NCBI GenBank assembly: GCA_964057225.1
Contig: OZ059900.1
Coordinates: forward strand, 24,505,638 to 24,569,637
DNA from: Auanema rhodensis
Lineage: Eukaryota > Nematoda > Chromadorea > Rhabditida > Rhabditidae
Reading direction: 5' to 3'
Length of the DNA: 64,000 bases
Shown here: piece by piece, positions 1-13,200 of the stretch
Numbering within the stretch: the stretch's first letter is position 1
How the letters are laid out: every line of letters starts with the position of its first letter
Notes under the pieces: generated by a model
The model's input: only the letters and a program-made list of their open reading frames with translations
What the model was told of the DNA's origin: nothing
The model's database searches: none
Translations under genes and position numbers: made by a program

Positions 1-142
1 ATATGAGTCGTCAAATGCAACGAATTTCAGCGTGTTACATACTAAAATGAAGCATTTTACATGCTGAACACTAGAAAAATACAAAAACACAGTATTTCCC
101 ATGAGAAATATTTTATTATGCTGGAAAACCAGTTTTTGGAAA

Positions 143-159
143 TTTCGCTGTAAACAAGG
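143..159 (+). other. CENP-B-box-like 17-mer in the monomer
   Basis: TTTCGCTGTAAACAAGG has the TTCG, the central A, and the first C and last G of the mammalian CENP-B box core (NTTCGNNNNANNCGGGN): 7 of 9 constrained positions, with AA in place of the middle GG. It is present in essentially every copy on both arms; an insertion precedes it in the copy at 6503. The match could be chance, and a CENP-B homologue is not shown. Confidence 0.3.
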
Positions 160-326
160 TTTTGACTTACGATTTCATGTGTTCAAACTCATGCAATGTC
201 AATGAAACCTAGCTCAAAATTGTTCCTACAACGTCTAGTTCCACTTTCACGACAAAAAAACAGGGGTTAGAAAATTAAGGAAATTAGCATATTCTGAGGG
301 CACGCCCTTTATGGCTAATATTGATT

Positions 327-336
327 AAATCGATTT
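327..336. other. 10-bp perfect palindrome AAATCGATTT in each monomer
   Basis: This self-complementary decamer is in essentially every copy on both arms; I found it broken only near 19850 (AAAGCGATTT) and near 30113 (AAATCGGTTT). The left arm stops exactly at the base before it at the inversion. A role as cruciform seed or binding site is only a suggestion. Confidence 0.85.
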
Positions 337-1713
337 TTGTTCATATGAGTCGTCAAATGCAACGAATTTCAGCGTGTTACATACTAAAATGAAGCATTTT
401 ACATGCTGAACACTAGAAAAATACAAAAACACAGTATTTCCCATGAGAAATATTTTATTATGCTGGAAAACCAGTTTTTGGAAATTTCGCTGTAAACAAG
501 GTTTTGACTTACGATTTCATGTGTTCAAACTCATGCAATGTCAATGAAACCTAGCTCAAAATTGTTCGTACAACGTCTAGTTCCACTTTCACGACAAAAA
601 AACAGGGGTTAGAAAATTAAGGAAATTAGCATATTCTGAGGGCACGCCCCCTATGGCTAATATTGATTAAATCGATTTTTGTTCATATGAGTCGTCAAAT
701 GCAACGAATTTCAGCGTGTTACATACTAAAATGAAGCATTTTACATGCTGAACACTAGAAAAATACAAAAACACAGTATTTCCCATGAGAAATATTTTAT
801 TATGCTGGAAAACCAGTTTTTGGAAATTTCGCTGTAAACAAGGTTTTGACTTACGATTTCATGTGTTCAAACTCATGCAATGTCAATGAAACCTAGCTCA
901 AAATTGTTCCTACAACGTCTAGTTCCACTTTCACGACAAAAAAACAGGGGTTAGAAAATTAAGGAAATTAGCATATTCTGAGGGCACGCCCTTTATGGCT
1001 AATATTGATTAAATCGATTTTTGTTCATATGAGTCGTCAAATGCAACGAATTTCAGCGTGTTACATACTAAAATGAAGCATTTCACATGCTGAACACTAG
1101 AAAAATACAAAAACACAGTAATACCCATGAGAAATATTTTATTATGCTGGAAAACCAGTTTTTGGAAATTTCGCTGTAAACAAGGTTTTGACTTACGATT
1201 TCATGTGTTCAAACTCATGCAATGTCAATGAAACCTAGCTCAAAATTGTTCGTACAACGTCTGGTTCCACTTTCACGACAAAAAAACAGGGGTTAGAAAA
1301 TTAAGGAAATTAGCATATTCTGAGGGCACGCCCCTTATGGCTAATATTGATTAAATCGATTTTTGTTCATATGAGTCGTCAAATGCAACGAATTTCAGCG
1401 TGTTACATACTAAAATGAAGCATTTCACATGCTGAACACTAGAAAAATACAAAAACACAGTATTTCCCATGAGAAATATTTTATTATGCTGGAAAACCAG
1501 TTTTTGGAAATTTCGCTGTAAACAAGGTTTTGACTTACGATTTCATGTGTTCAAACTCATGCAATGTCAATGAAACCTAGCTCAAAATTGTTTGTACAAC
1601 GTCTGGTTCCACTTTCACGACTAAAAAAAAACAGGGGTTAGAAAATTAAGGAAATTAGCATATTCTGAGGGCACGCCCCTTATGGCTAATATTGATTAAA
1701 TCGATTTTTGTTC

Positions 1714-4700
1714 ATATGAGTCGTCAAATGCAACGAATTTCAGCGTGTTACATACTAAAATGAAGCATTTTACATGCTGAACACTAGAAAAATACAAAAA
1801 CACAGTATTTCCCATGAGAAATATTTTATTATGCTGGAAAACCAGTTTTTGGAAATTTCGCTGTAAACAAGGTTTTGACTTACGATTTCATGTGTTCAAA
1901 CTCATGCAATGTCAATGAAACCTAGCTCAAAATTGTTCGTACAACGTCTAGTTCCACTTTCACGACAAAAAAACAGGGGTTAGAAAATTAAGGAAATTAG
2001 CATATTCTGAGGGCACGCCCCTTATGGCTAATATTGATTAAATCGATTTTTGTTCATATGAGTCGTCAAATGCAACGAATTTCAGCGTGTTACATACTAA
2101 AATGAAGCATTTTACATGCTGAACACTAGAAAAATACAAAAACACAGTAATACCCATGAGAAATATTTTATTATGCTGGAAAACCAGTTTTTGGAAATTT
2201 CGCTGTAAACAAGGTTTTGACTTACGATTTCATGTGTTCAAACTCATGCAATGTCAATGAAACCTAGCTCAAAATTGTTAATACAATGTCTAGTTCCACT
2301 TTCACGACAAAAAAACAGGGGTTAGAAAATTAAGGAAATTAGCATATTCTGAGGGCACGCCCTTTATGGCTAATATTGATTAAATCGATTTTTGTTCATA
2401 TGAGTCGTCAAATGCAACGAATTTCAGCGTGTTACATACTAAAATGAAGCATTTTACATGCTGAACACTAGAAAAATACAAAAACACAGTATTTCCCATG
2501 AGAAATATTTTATTATGCTGGAAAACCAGTTTTTGGAAATTTCGCTGTAAACAAGGTTTTGACTTACGATTTCATGTGTTCAAACTCATGCAATGTCAAT
2601 GAAACTTAGCTCAAAATTGTTCCTACAACGTCTAGTTCCACTTTCACGACAAAAAAACAGGGGTTAGAAAATTAAGGAAATTAGCATATTCTGAGGGCAC
2701 GCCCTTTATGGCTAATATTGATTAAATCGATTTTTGTTCATATGAGTCGTCAAATGCAACGAATTTCAGCGTGTTACATACTAAAATGAAGCATTTTACA
2801 TGCTGAACACTAGAAAAATACAAAAACACAGTATTTCCCATGAGAAATATTTTATTATGCTGGAAAACCAGTTTTTGGAAATTTCGCTGTAAACAAGGTT
2901 TTGACTTACGATTTCATGTGTTCAAACTCATGCAATGTCAATGAAACCTAGCTCAAAATTGTTCGTACAACGTCTAGTTCCACTTTCACGACAAAAAAAC
3001 AGGGGTTAGAAAATTAAGGAAATTAGCATATTCTGAGGGCACGCCCCCTATGGCTAATATTGATTAAATCGATTTTTGTTCATATGAGTCGTCAAATGCA
3101 ACGAATTTCAGCGTGTTACATACTAAAATGAAGCATTTTACATGCTGAACACTAGAAAAATACAAAAACACAGTATTTCCCATGAGAAATATTTTATTAT
3201 GCTGGAAAACCAGTTTTTGGAAATTTCGCTGTAAACAAGGTTTTGACTTACGATTTCATGTGTTCAAACTCATGCAATGTCAATGAAACCTAGCTCAAAA
3301 TTGTTCCTACAACGTCTAGTTCCACTTTCACGACAAAAAAACAGGGGTTAGAAAATTAAGGAAATTAGCATATTCTGAGGGCACGCCCTTTATGGCTAAT
3401 ATTGATTAAATCGATTTTTGTTCATATGAGTCGTCAAATGCAACGAATTTCAGCGTGTTACATACTAAAATGAAGCATTTCACATGCTGAACACTAGAAA
3501 AATACAAAAACACAGTAATACCCATGAGAAATATTTTATTATGCTGGAAAACCAGTTTTTGGAAATTTCGCTGTAAACAAGGTTTTGACTTACGATTTCA
3601 TGTGTTCAAACTCATGCAATGTCAATGAAACCTAGCTCAAAATTGTTCGTACAACGTCTGGTTCCACTTTCACGACAAAAAAACAGGGGTTAGAAAATTA
3701 AGGAAATTAGCATATTCTGAGGGCACGCCCCTTATGGCTAATATTGATTAAATCGATTTTTGTTCATATGAGTCGTCAAATGCAACGAATTTCAGCGTGT
3801 TACATACTAAAATGAAGCATTTCACATGCTGAACACTAGAAAAATACAAAAACACAGTATTTCCCATGAGAAATATTTTATTATGCTGGAAAACCAGTTT
3901 TTGGAAATTTCGCTGTAAACAAGGTTTTGACTTACGATTTCATGTGTTCAAACTCATGCAATGTCAATGAAACCTAGCTCAAAATTGTTCGTACAACGTC
4001 TAGTTCCACTTTCACGACAAAAAAACAGGGGTTAGAAAATTAAGGAAATTAGCATATTCTGAGGGCACGCCCCTTATGGCTAATATTGATTAAATCGATT
4101 TTTGTTCATATGAGTCGTCAAATGCAACGAATTTCAGCGTGTTACATACTAAAATGAAGCATTTTACATGCTGAACACTAGAAAAATACAAAAACACAGT
4201 ATTTCCCATGAGAAATATTTTATTATGCTGGAAAACCAGTTTTTGGAAATTTCGCTGTAAACAAGGTTTTGACTTACGATTTCATGTGTTCAAACTCATG
4301 CAATGTCAATGAAACCTAGCTCAAAATTGTTCCTACAACGTCTAGTTCCACTTTCACGACAAAAAAACAGGGGTTAGAAAATTAAGGAAATTAGCATATT
4401 CTGAGGGCACGCCCTTTATGGCTAATATTGATTAAATCGATTTTTGTTCATATGAGTCGTCAAATGCAACGAATTTCAGCGTGTTACATACTAAAATGAA
4501 GCATTTCACATGCTGAACACTAGAAAAATACAAAAACACAGTAATACCCATGAGAAATATTTTATTATGCTGGAAAACCAGTTTTTGGAAATTTCGCTGT
4601 AAACAAGGTTTTGACTTACGATTTCATGTGTTCAAACTCATGCAATGTCAATGAAACCTAGCTCAAAATTGTTCGTACAACGTCTGGTTCCACTTTCACG

Positions 4701-5478
4701 ACAAAAAAACAGGGGTTAGAAAATTAAGGAAATTAGCATATTCTGAGGGCACGCCCCTTATGGCTAATATTGATTAAATCGATTTTTGTTCATATGAGTC
4801 GTCAAATGCAACGAATTTCAGCGTGTTACATACTAAAATGAAGCATTTTACATGCTGAACACTAGAAAAATACAAAAACACAGTATTTCCCATGAGAAAT
4901 ATTTTATTATGCTGGAAAACCAGTTTTTGGAAATTTCGCTGTAAACAAGGTTTTGACTTACGATTTCATGTGTTCAAACTCATGCAATGTCAATGAAACC
5001 TAGCTCAAAATTGTTCGTACAACGTCTAGTTCCACTTTCACGACAAAAAAACAGGGGTTAGAAAATTAAGGAAATTAGCATATTCTGAGGGCACGCCCCT
5101 TATGGCTAATATTGATTAAATCGATTTTTGTTCATATGAGTCGTCAAATGCAACGAATTTCAGCGTGTTACATACTAAAATGAAGCATTTCACATGCTGA
5201 ACACTAGAAAAATACAAAAACACAGTATTTCCCATGAGAAATATTTTATTATGCTGGAAAACCAGTTTTTGGAAATTTCGCTGTAAACAAGGTTTTGACT
5301 TACGATTTCATGTGTTCAAACTCATGCAATGTCAATGAAACCTAGCTCAAAATTGTTCGTACAACGTCTGGTTCCACTTTCACGACTAAAAAAAAACAGG
5401 GGTTAGAAAATTAAGGAAATTAGCATATTCTGAGGGCACGCCCCTTATGGCTAATATTGATTAAATCGATTTTTGTTC
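1714..5478 (+). repeat. 11-monomer higher-order block, left copy
   Basis: The eleven monomers here read e-f-a-b-a-c-d'-a-c-e-d and total 3765 bp. The same ordered classes and the same total length recur at 10279-14043, an offset of 8565 bp. The offset equals 25 monomers plus the net 15 bases of indels I counted between the two, which confirms the register. Differences I saw are single private changes, such as a C-to-T just before AGCTC in the copy at 2398. Two blocks sharing eleven variants in order are best explained by one duplication rather than convergence. Confidence 0.85.
2740..5478 (+). repeat. 8-mer higher-order repeat unit, copy 1
   Basis: Order is b-a-c-d'-a-c-e-d, 2739 bp (seven 342-bp copies and one 345-bp copy). 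It is marked by the rare CCCCC form of the GC patch in the first monomer (class b) and by the long A-run in the last (class d). The unit recurs at 11305-14043 and, with its eighth member replaced by class f, at 14044-16779. It is nested within the 11-monomer block starting at 1714. Confidence 0.8.
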
Positions 5479-7878
5479 ATATGAGTCGTCAAATGCAACG
5501 AATTTCAGCGTGTTACATACTAAAATGAAGCATTTTACATGCTGAACACTAGAAAAATACAAAAACACAGTATTTCCCATGAGAAATATTTTATTATGCT
5601 GGAAAACCAGTTTTTGGAAATTTCGCTGTAAACAAGGTTTTGACTTACGATTTCATGTGTTCAAACTCATGCAATGTCAATGAAACCTAGCTCAAAATTG
5701 TTCCTACAACGTCTAGTTCCACTTTCACGACAAAAAAACAGGGGTTAGAAAATTAAGGAAATTAGCATATTCTGAGGGCACGCCCTTTATGGCTAATATT
5801 GATTAAATCGATTTTTGTTCATATGAGTCGTCAAATGCAACGAATTTCAGCGTGTTACATACTAAAATGAAGCATTTCACATGCTGAACACTAGAAAAAT
5901 ACAAAAACACAGTAATACCCATGAGAAATATTTTATTATGCTGGAAAACAGTTTTTGGAAATTTCGCTGTAAACAAGGTTTTGACTTACGATTTCATGTG
6001 TTCAAACTCATGCAATGTCAATGAAACCTAGCTCAAAATTGTTCGTACAACGTCTGGTTCCACTTTCACGACAAAAAAACAGGGGTTAGAAAATTAAGGA
6101 AATTAGCATATTCTGAGGGCACGCCCCTTATGGCTAATATTGATTAAATCGATTTTTGTTCATATGAGTCGTCAAATGCAACGAATTTCAGCGTGTTACA
6201 TACTAAAATGAAGCATTTTACATGCTGAACACTAGAAAAATACAAAAACACAGTATTTCCCATGAGAAATATTTTATTATGCTGGAAAACCAGTTTTTGG
6301 AAATTTCGCTGTAAACAAGGTTTGACTTACGATTTCATGTGTTCAAACTCATGCAATGTCAATGAAACCTAGCTCAAAATTGTTCGTACAACGTCTAGTT
6401 CCACTTTCACGACAAAAAAACAGGGGTTAGAAAATTAAGGAAATTAGCATATTCTGAGGGCACGCCCCTTATGGCTAATATTGATTAAATCGATTTTTGT
6501 TCATATGAGTCGTCAAATGCAACGAATTTCAGCGTGTTACATACTAAAATGAAGCATTTCACATGCTGAACACTAGAAAAATACAAAAACACAGTATTTC
6601 CCATGAGAAATATTTTATTATGCTGGAAAACCAGTTTTTGGAAATTTTTCGCTGTAAACAAGGTTTTGACTTACGATTTCATGTGTTCAAACTCATGCAA
6701 TGTCAATGAAACCTAGCTCAAAATTGTTCGTACAACGTCTGGTTCCACTTTCACGACTAAAAAAAAACAGGGGTTAGAAAATTAAGGAAATTAGCATATT
6801 CTGAGGGCACGCCCCTTATGGCTAATATTGATTAAATCGATTTTTGTTCATATGAGTCGTCAAATGCAACGAATTTCAGCGTGTTACATACTAAAATGAA
6901 GCATTTTACATGCTGAACACTAGAAAAATACAAAAACACAGTATTTCCCATGAGAAATATTTTATTATGCTGGAAAACCAGTTTTTGGAAATTTCGCTGT
7001 AAACAAGGTTTTGACTTACGATTTCATGTGTTCAAACTCATGCAATGTCAATGAAACCTAGCTCAAAATTGTTCGTACAACGTCTAGTTCCACTTTCACG
7101 ACAAAAAAACAGGGGTTAGAAAATTAAGGAAATTAGCATATTCTGAGGGCACGCCCCCTATGGCTAATATTGATTAAATCGATTTTTGTTCATATGAGTC
7201 GTCAAATGCAACGAATTTCAGCGTGTTACATACTAAAATGAAGCATTTTACATGCTGAACACTAGAAAAATACAAAAACACAGTATTTCCCATGAGAAAT
7301 ATTTTATTATGCTGGAAAACCAGTTTTTGGAAATTTCGCTGTAAACAAGGTTTTGACTTACGATTTCATGTGTTCAAACTCATGCAATGTCAATGAAACC
7401 TAGCTCAAAATTGTTCCTACAACGTCTAGTTCCACTTTCACGACAAAAAAACAGGGGTTAGAAAATTAAGGAAATTAGCATATTCTGAGGGCACGCCCTT
7501 TATGGCTAATATTGATTAAATCGATTTTTGTTCATATGAGTCGTCAAATGCAACGAATTTCAGCGTGTTACATACTAAAATGAAGCATTTCACATGCTGA
7601 ACACTAGAAAAATACAAAAACACAGTAATACCCATGAGAAATATTTTATTATGCTGGAAAACCAGTTTTTGGAAATTTCGCTGTAAACAAGGTTTTGACT
7701 TACGATTTCATGTGTTCAAACTCATGCAATGTCAATGAAACCTAGCTCAAAATTGTTTGTACAACGTCTGGTTCCACTTTCACGACTAAAAAAAAACAGG
7801 GGTTAGAAAATTAAGGAAATTAGCATATTCTGAGGGCACGCCCCTTATGGCTAATATTGATTAAATCGATTTTTGTTC
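5479..7878 (+). repeat. 7-mer higher-order repeat, tandem copy 1 (2400 bp)
   Basis: The seven monomers read a-c-e-d-b-a-cd, where cd combines A95/A97 with T225 and the long A-run. The next 2400 bp repeats this order exactly. Copy 1 carries three private indels: loss of one C in the CTGGAAAACC stretch (monomer at 5821), loss of one T in the GGTTTTGAC stretch (monomer at 6162), and two extra T before CGCTG (monomer at 6503). They cancel, so both copies have the same total length. Confidence 0.82.
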
Positions 7879-10278
7879 ATATGAGTCGTCAAATGCAACG
7901 AATTTCAGCGTGTTACATACTAAAATGAAGCATTTTACATGCTGAACACTAGAAAAATACAAAAACACAGTATTTCCCATGAGAAATATTTTATTATGCT
8001 GGAAAACCAGTTTTTGGAAATTTCGCTGTAAACAAGGTTTTGACTTACGATTTCATGTGTTCAAACTCATGCAATGTCAATGAAACCTAGCTCAAAATTG
8101 TTCCTACAACGTCTAGTTCCACTTTCACGACAAAAAAACAGGGGTTAGAAAATTAAGGAAATTAGCATATTCTGAGGGCACGCCCTTTATGGCTAATATT
8201 GATTAAATCGATTTTTGTTCATATGAGTCGTCAAATGCAACGAATTTCAGCGTGTTACATACTAAAATGAAGCATTTCACATGCTGAACACTAGAAAAAT
8301 ACAAAAACACAGTAATACCCATGAGAAATATTTTATTATGCTGGAAAACCAGTTTTTGGAAATTTCGCTGTAAACAAGGTTTTGACTTACGATTTCATGT
8401 GTTCAAACTCATGCAATGTCAATGAAACCTAGCTCAAAATTGTTCGTACAACGTCTGGTTCCACTTTCACGACAAAAAAACAGGGGTTAGAAAATTAAGG
8501 AAATTAGCATATTCTGAGGGCACGCCCCTTATGGCTAATATTGATTAAATCGATTTTTGTTCATATGAGTCGTCAAATGCAACGAATTTCAGCGTGTTAC
8601 ATACTAAAATGAAGCATTTTACATGCTGAACACTAGAAAAATACAAAAACACAGTATTTCCCATGAGAAATATTTTATTATGCTGGAAAACCAGTTTTTG
8701 GAAATTTCGCTGTAAACAAGGTTTTGACTTACGATTTCATGTGTTCAAACTCATGCAATGTCAATGAAACCTAGCTCAAAATTGTTCGTACAACGTCTAG
8801 TTCCACTTTCACGACAAAAAAACAGGGGTTAGAAAATTAAGGAAATTAGCATATTCTGAGGGCACGCCCCTTATGGCTAATATTGATTAAATCGATTTTT
8901 GTTCATATGAGTCGTCAAATGCAACGAATTTCAGCGTGTTACATACTAAAATGAAGCATTTCACATGCTGAACACTAGAAAAATACAAAAACACAGTATT
9001 TCCCATGAGAAATATTTTATTATGCTGGAAAACCAGTTTTTGGAAATTTCGCTGTAAACAAGGTTTTGACTTACGATTTCATGTGTTCAAACTCATGCAA
9101 TGTCAATGAAACCTAGCTCAAAATTGTTCGTACAACGTCTGGTTCCACTTTCACGACTAAAAAAAAACAGGGGTTAGAAAATTAAGGAAATTAGCATATT
9201 CTGAGGGCACGCCCCTTATGGCTAAAATTGATTAAATCGATTTTTGTTCATATGAGTCGTCAAATGCAACGAATTTCAGCGTGTTACATACTAAAATGAA
9301 GCATTTTACATGCTGAACACTAGAAAAATACAAAAACACAGTATTTCCCATGAGAAATATTTTATTATGCTGGAAAACCAGTTTTTGGAAATTTCGCTGT
9401 AAACAAGGTTTTGACTTACGATTTCATGTGTTCAAACTCATGCAATGTCAATGAAACCTAGCTCAAAATTGTTCGTACAACGTCTAGTTCCACTTTCACG
9501 ACAAAAAAACAGGGGTTAGAAAATTAAGGAAATTAGCATATTCTGAGGGCACGCCCCCTATGGCTAATATTGATTAAATCGATTTTTGTTCATATGAGTC
9601 GTCAAATGCAACGAATTTCAGCGTGTTACATACTAAAATGAAGCATTTTACATGCTGAACACTAGAAAAATACAAAAACACAGTATTTCCCATGAGAAAT
9701 ATTTTATTATGCTGGAAAACCAGTTTTTGGAAATTTCGCTGTAAACAAGGTTTTGACTTACGATTTCATGTGTTCAAACTCATGCAATGTCAATGAAACC
9801 TAGCTCAAAATTGTTCCTACAACGTCTAGTTCCACTTTCACGACAAAAAAACAGGGGTTAGAAAATTAAGGAAATTAGCATATTCTGAGGGCACGCCCTT
9901 TATGGCTAATATTGATTAAATCGATTTTTGTTCATATGAGTCGTCAAATGCAACGAATTTCAGCGTGTTACATACTAAAATGAAGCATTTCACATGCTGA
10001 ACACTAGAAAAATACAAAAACACAGTAATACCCATGAGAAATATTTTATTATGCTGGAAAACCAGTTTTTGGAAATTTCGCTGTAAACAAGGTTTTGACT
10101 TACGATTTCATGTGTTCAAACTCATGCAATGTCAATGAAACCTAGCTCAAAATTGTTTGTACAACGTCTGGTTCCACTTTCACGACTAAAAAAAAACAGG
10201 GGTTAGAAAATTAAGGAAATTAGCATATTCTGAGGGCACGCCCCTTATGGCTAATATTGATTAAATCGATTTTTGTTC
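7879..10278 (+). repeat. 7-mer higher-order repeat, tandem copy 2 (2400 bp)
   Basis: Monomer order a-c-e-d-b-a-cd is the same as in the adjacent 5479-7878 unit, without its three indels. A private T-to-A change occurs near 9224 (GGCTAAAATTG instead of GGCTAATATTG). The pair is a direct tandem duplication of seven monomers, consistent with unequal exchange in register. Confidence 0.82.
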
Positions 10279-13200
10279 ATATGAGTCGTCAAATGCAACG
10301 AATTTCAGCGTGTTACATACTAAAATGAAGCATTTTACATGCTGAACACTAGAAAAATACAAAAACACAGTATTTCCCATGAGAAATATTTTATTATGCT
10401 GGAAAACCAGTTTTTGGAAATTTCGCTGTAAACAAGGTTTTGACTTACGATTTCATGTGTTCAAACTCATGCAATGTCAATGAAACCTAGCTCAAAATTG
10501 TTCGTACAACGTCTAGTTCCACTTTCACGACAAAAAAACAGAGGTTAGAAAATTAAGGAAATTAGCATATTCTGAGGGCACGCCCCTTATGGCTAATATT
10601 GATTAAATCGATTTTTGTTCATATGAGTCGTCAAATGCAACGAATTTCAGCGTGTTACATACTAAAATGAAGCATTTTACATGCTGAACACTAGAAAAAT
10701 ACAAAAACACAGTAATACCCATGAGAAATATTTTATTATGCTGGAAAACCAGTTTTTGGAAATTTCGCTGTAAACAAGGTTTTGACTTACGATTTCATGT
10801 GTTCAAACTCATGCAATGTCAATGAAACCTAGCTCAAAATTGTTAATACAATGTCTAGTTCCACTTTCACGACAAAAAAACAGGGGTTAGAAAATTAAGG
10901 AAATTAGCATATTCTGAGGGCACGCCCTTTATGGCTAATATTGATTAAATCGATTTTTGTTCATATGAGTCGTCAAATGCAACGAATTTCAGCGTGTTAC
11001 ATACTAAAATGAAGCATTTTACATGCTGAACACTAGAAAAATACAAAAACACAGTATTTCCCATGAGAAATATTTTATTATGCTGGAAAACCAGTTTTTG
11101 GAAATTTCGCTGTAAACAAGGTTTTGACTTACGATTTCATGTGTTCAAACTCATGCAATGTCAATGAAACCTAGCTCAAAATTGTTCCTACAACGTCTAG
11201 TTCCACTTTCACGACAAAAAAACAGGGGTTAGAAAATTAAGGAAATTAGCATATTCTGAGGGCACGCCCTTTATGGCTAATATTGATTAAATCGATTTTT
11301 GTTCATATGAGTCGTCAAATGCAACGAATTTCAGCGTGTTACATACTAAAATGAAGCATTTTACATGCTGAACACTAGAAAAATACAAAAACACAGTATT
11401 TCCCATGAGAAATATTTTATTATGCTGGAAAACCAGTTTTTGGAAATTTCGCTGTAAACAAGGTTTTGACTTACGATTTCATGTGTTCAAACTCATGCAA
11501 TGTCAATGAAACCTAGCTCAAAATTGTTCGTACAACGTCTAGTTCCACTTTCACGACAAAAAAACAGGGGTTAGAAAATTAAGGAAATTAGCATATTCTG
11601 AGGGCACGCCCCCTATGGCTAATATTGATTAAATCGATTTTTGTTCATATGAGTCGTCAAATGCAACGAATTTCAGCGTGTTACATACTAAAATGAAGCA
11701 TTTTACATGCTGAACACTAGAAAAATACAAAAACACAGTATTTCCCATGAGAAATATTTTATTATGCTGGAAAACCAGTTTTTGGAAATTTCGCTGTAAA
11801 CAAGGTTTTGACTTACGATTTCATGTGTTCAAACTCATGCAATGTCAATGAAACCTAGCTCAAAATTGTTCCTACAACGTCTAGTTCCACTTTCACGACA
11901 AAAAAACAGGGGTTAGAAAATTAAGGAAATTAGCATATTCTGAGGGCACGCCCTTTATGGCTAATATTGATTAAATCGATTTTTGTTCATATGAGTCGTC
12001 AAATGCAACGAATTTCAGCGTGTTACATACTAAAATGAAGCATTTCACATGCTGAACACTAGAAAAATACAAAAACACAGTAATACCCATGAGAAATATT
12101 TTATTATGCTGGAAAACCAGTTTTTGGAAATTTCGCTGTAAACAAGGTTTTGACTTACGATTTCATGTGTTCAAACTCATGCAATGTCAATGAAACCTAG
12201 CTCAAAATTGTTCGTACAACGTCTGGTTCCACTTTCACGACAAAAAAACAGGGGTTAGAAAATTAAGGAAATTAGCATATTCTGAGGGCACGCCCCTTAT
12301 GGCTAATATTGATTAAATCGATTTTTGTTCATATGAGTCGTCAAATGCAACGAATTTCAGCGTGTTACATACTAAAATGAAGCATTTCACATGCTGAACA
12401 CTAGAAAAATACAAAAACACAGTATTTCCCATGAGAAATATTTTATTATGCTGGAAAACCAGTTTTTGGAAATTTCGCTGTAAACAAGGTTTTGACTTAC
12501 GATTTCATGTGTTCAAACTCATGCAATGTCAATGAAACCTAGCTCAAAATTGTTCGTACAACGTCTAGTTCCACTTTCACGACAAAAAAACAGGGGTTAG
12601 AAAATTAAGGAAATTAGCATATTCTGAGGGCACGCCCCTTATGGCTAATATTGATTAAATCGATTTTTGTTCATATGAGTCGTCAAATGCAACGAATTTC
12701 AGCGTGTTACATACTAAAATGAAGCATTTTACATGCTGAACACTAGAAAAATACAAAAACACAGTATTTCCCATGAGAAATATTTTATTATGCTGGAAAA
12801 CCAGTTTTTGGAAATTTCGCTGTAAACAAGGTTTTGACTTACGATTTCATGTGTTCAAACTCATGCAATGTCAATGAAACCTAGCTCAAAATTGTTCCTA
12901 CAACGTCTAGTTCCACTTTCACGACAAAAAAACAGGGGTTAGAAAATTAAGGAAATTAGCATATTCTGAGGGCACGCCCTTTATGGCTAATATTGATTAA
13001 ATCGATTTTTGTTCATATGAGTCGTCAAATGCAACGAATTTCAGCGTGTTACATACTAAAATGAAGCATTTCACATGCTGAACACTAGAAAAATACAAAA
13101 ACACAGTAATACCCATGAGAAATATTTTATTATGCTGGAAAACCAGTTTTTGGAAATTTCGCTGTAAACAAGGTTTTGACTTACGATTTCATGTGTTCAA

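Larger units (their letters stand above)
1..342 (+). repeat. Reference satellite monomer (class a)
   Basis: I use this copy as the coordinate system. It has 59 C and 56 G in 342 bp (33.6% G+C) and 9 CpG. Landmarks: a 5-bp inverted repeat at 51-65; an inverted repeat with 6-bp arms at 93-98 and 105-110; a CTGG/CCAG hairpin at 121-132; a CENP-B-box-like string at 143-159; an A-run at 254-260; the only GC-rich patch, GGGCACGCCC, at 298-307; and a perfect 10-bp palindrome AAATCGATTT (with a ClaI-type core) at 327-336. Main polymorphic sites across the window are 58, 95/97, 210, 225/226, 232, 237, 240, 254 with A-run length, and 308/309. I do not recognise the monomer as a named satellite family. 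Confidence 0.93.

Noticed and set aside
180-190. RNA polymerase III B-box-like string (GTTCAAACTC) suggesting a tRNA-derived SINE origin
   Set aside because: It misses a constrained C and has no A-box at the proper upstream distance; the nearest A-box-like string (TGGCTAATATTG) is 3' of it. There is no poly-A tail or target-site duplication.
263-270. Telomere-like GGGGTTAG in the monomer
   Set aside because: There is a single GGGTTA unit per 342 bp without tandem repetition; chance is sufficient.
298-310. GC-box or KLF-like site (GGGGCGTGCCC on the opposite strand)
   Set aside because: It differs from the usual GGGCGTGGC form and there is no gene or promoter context; it is simply the only GC-rich patch of the monomer.
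1-342. Assignment to a named family (for example alpha satellite, as 342 is twice 171, beetle satellites of about 340-360 bp, or the Drosophila 359-bp family)
   Set aside because: I see no convincing motif-level match from memory and the length agreement alone is weak. A database search of the consensus would decide.
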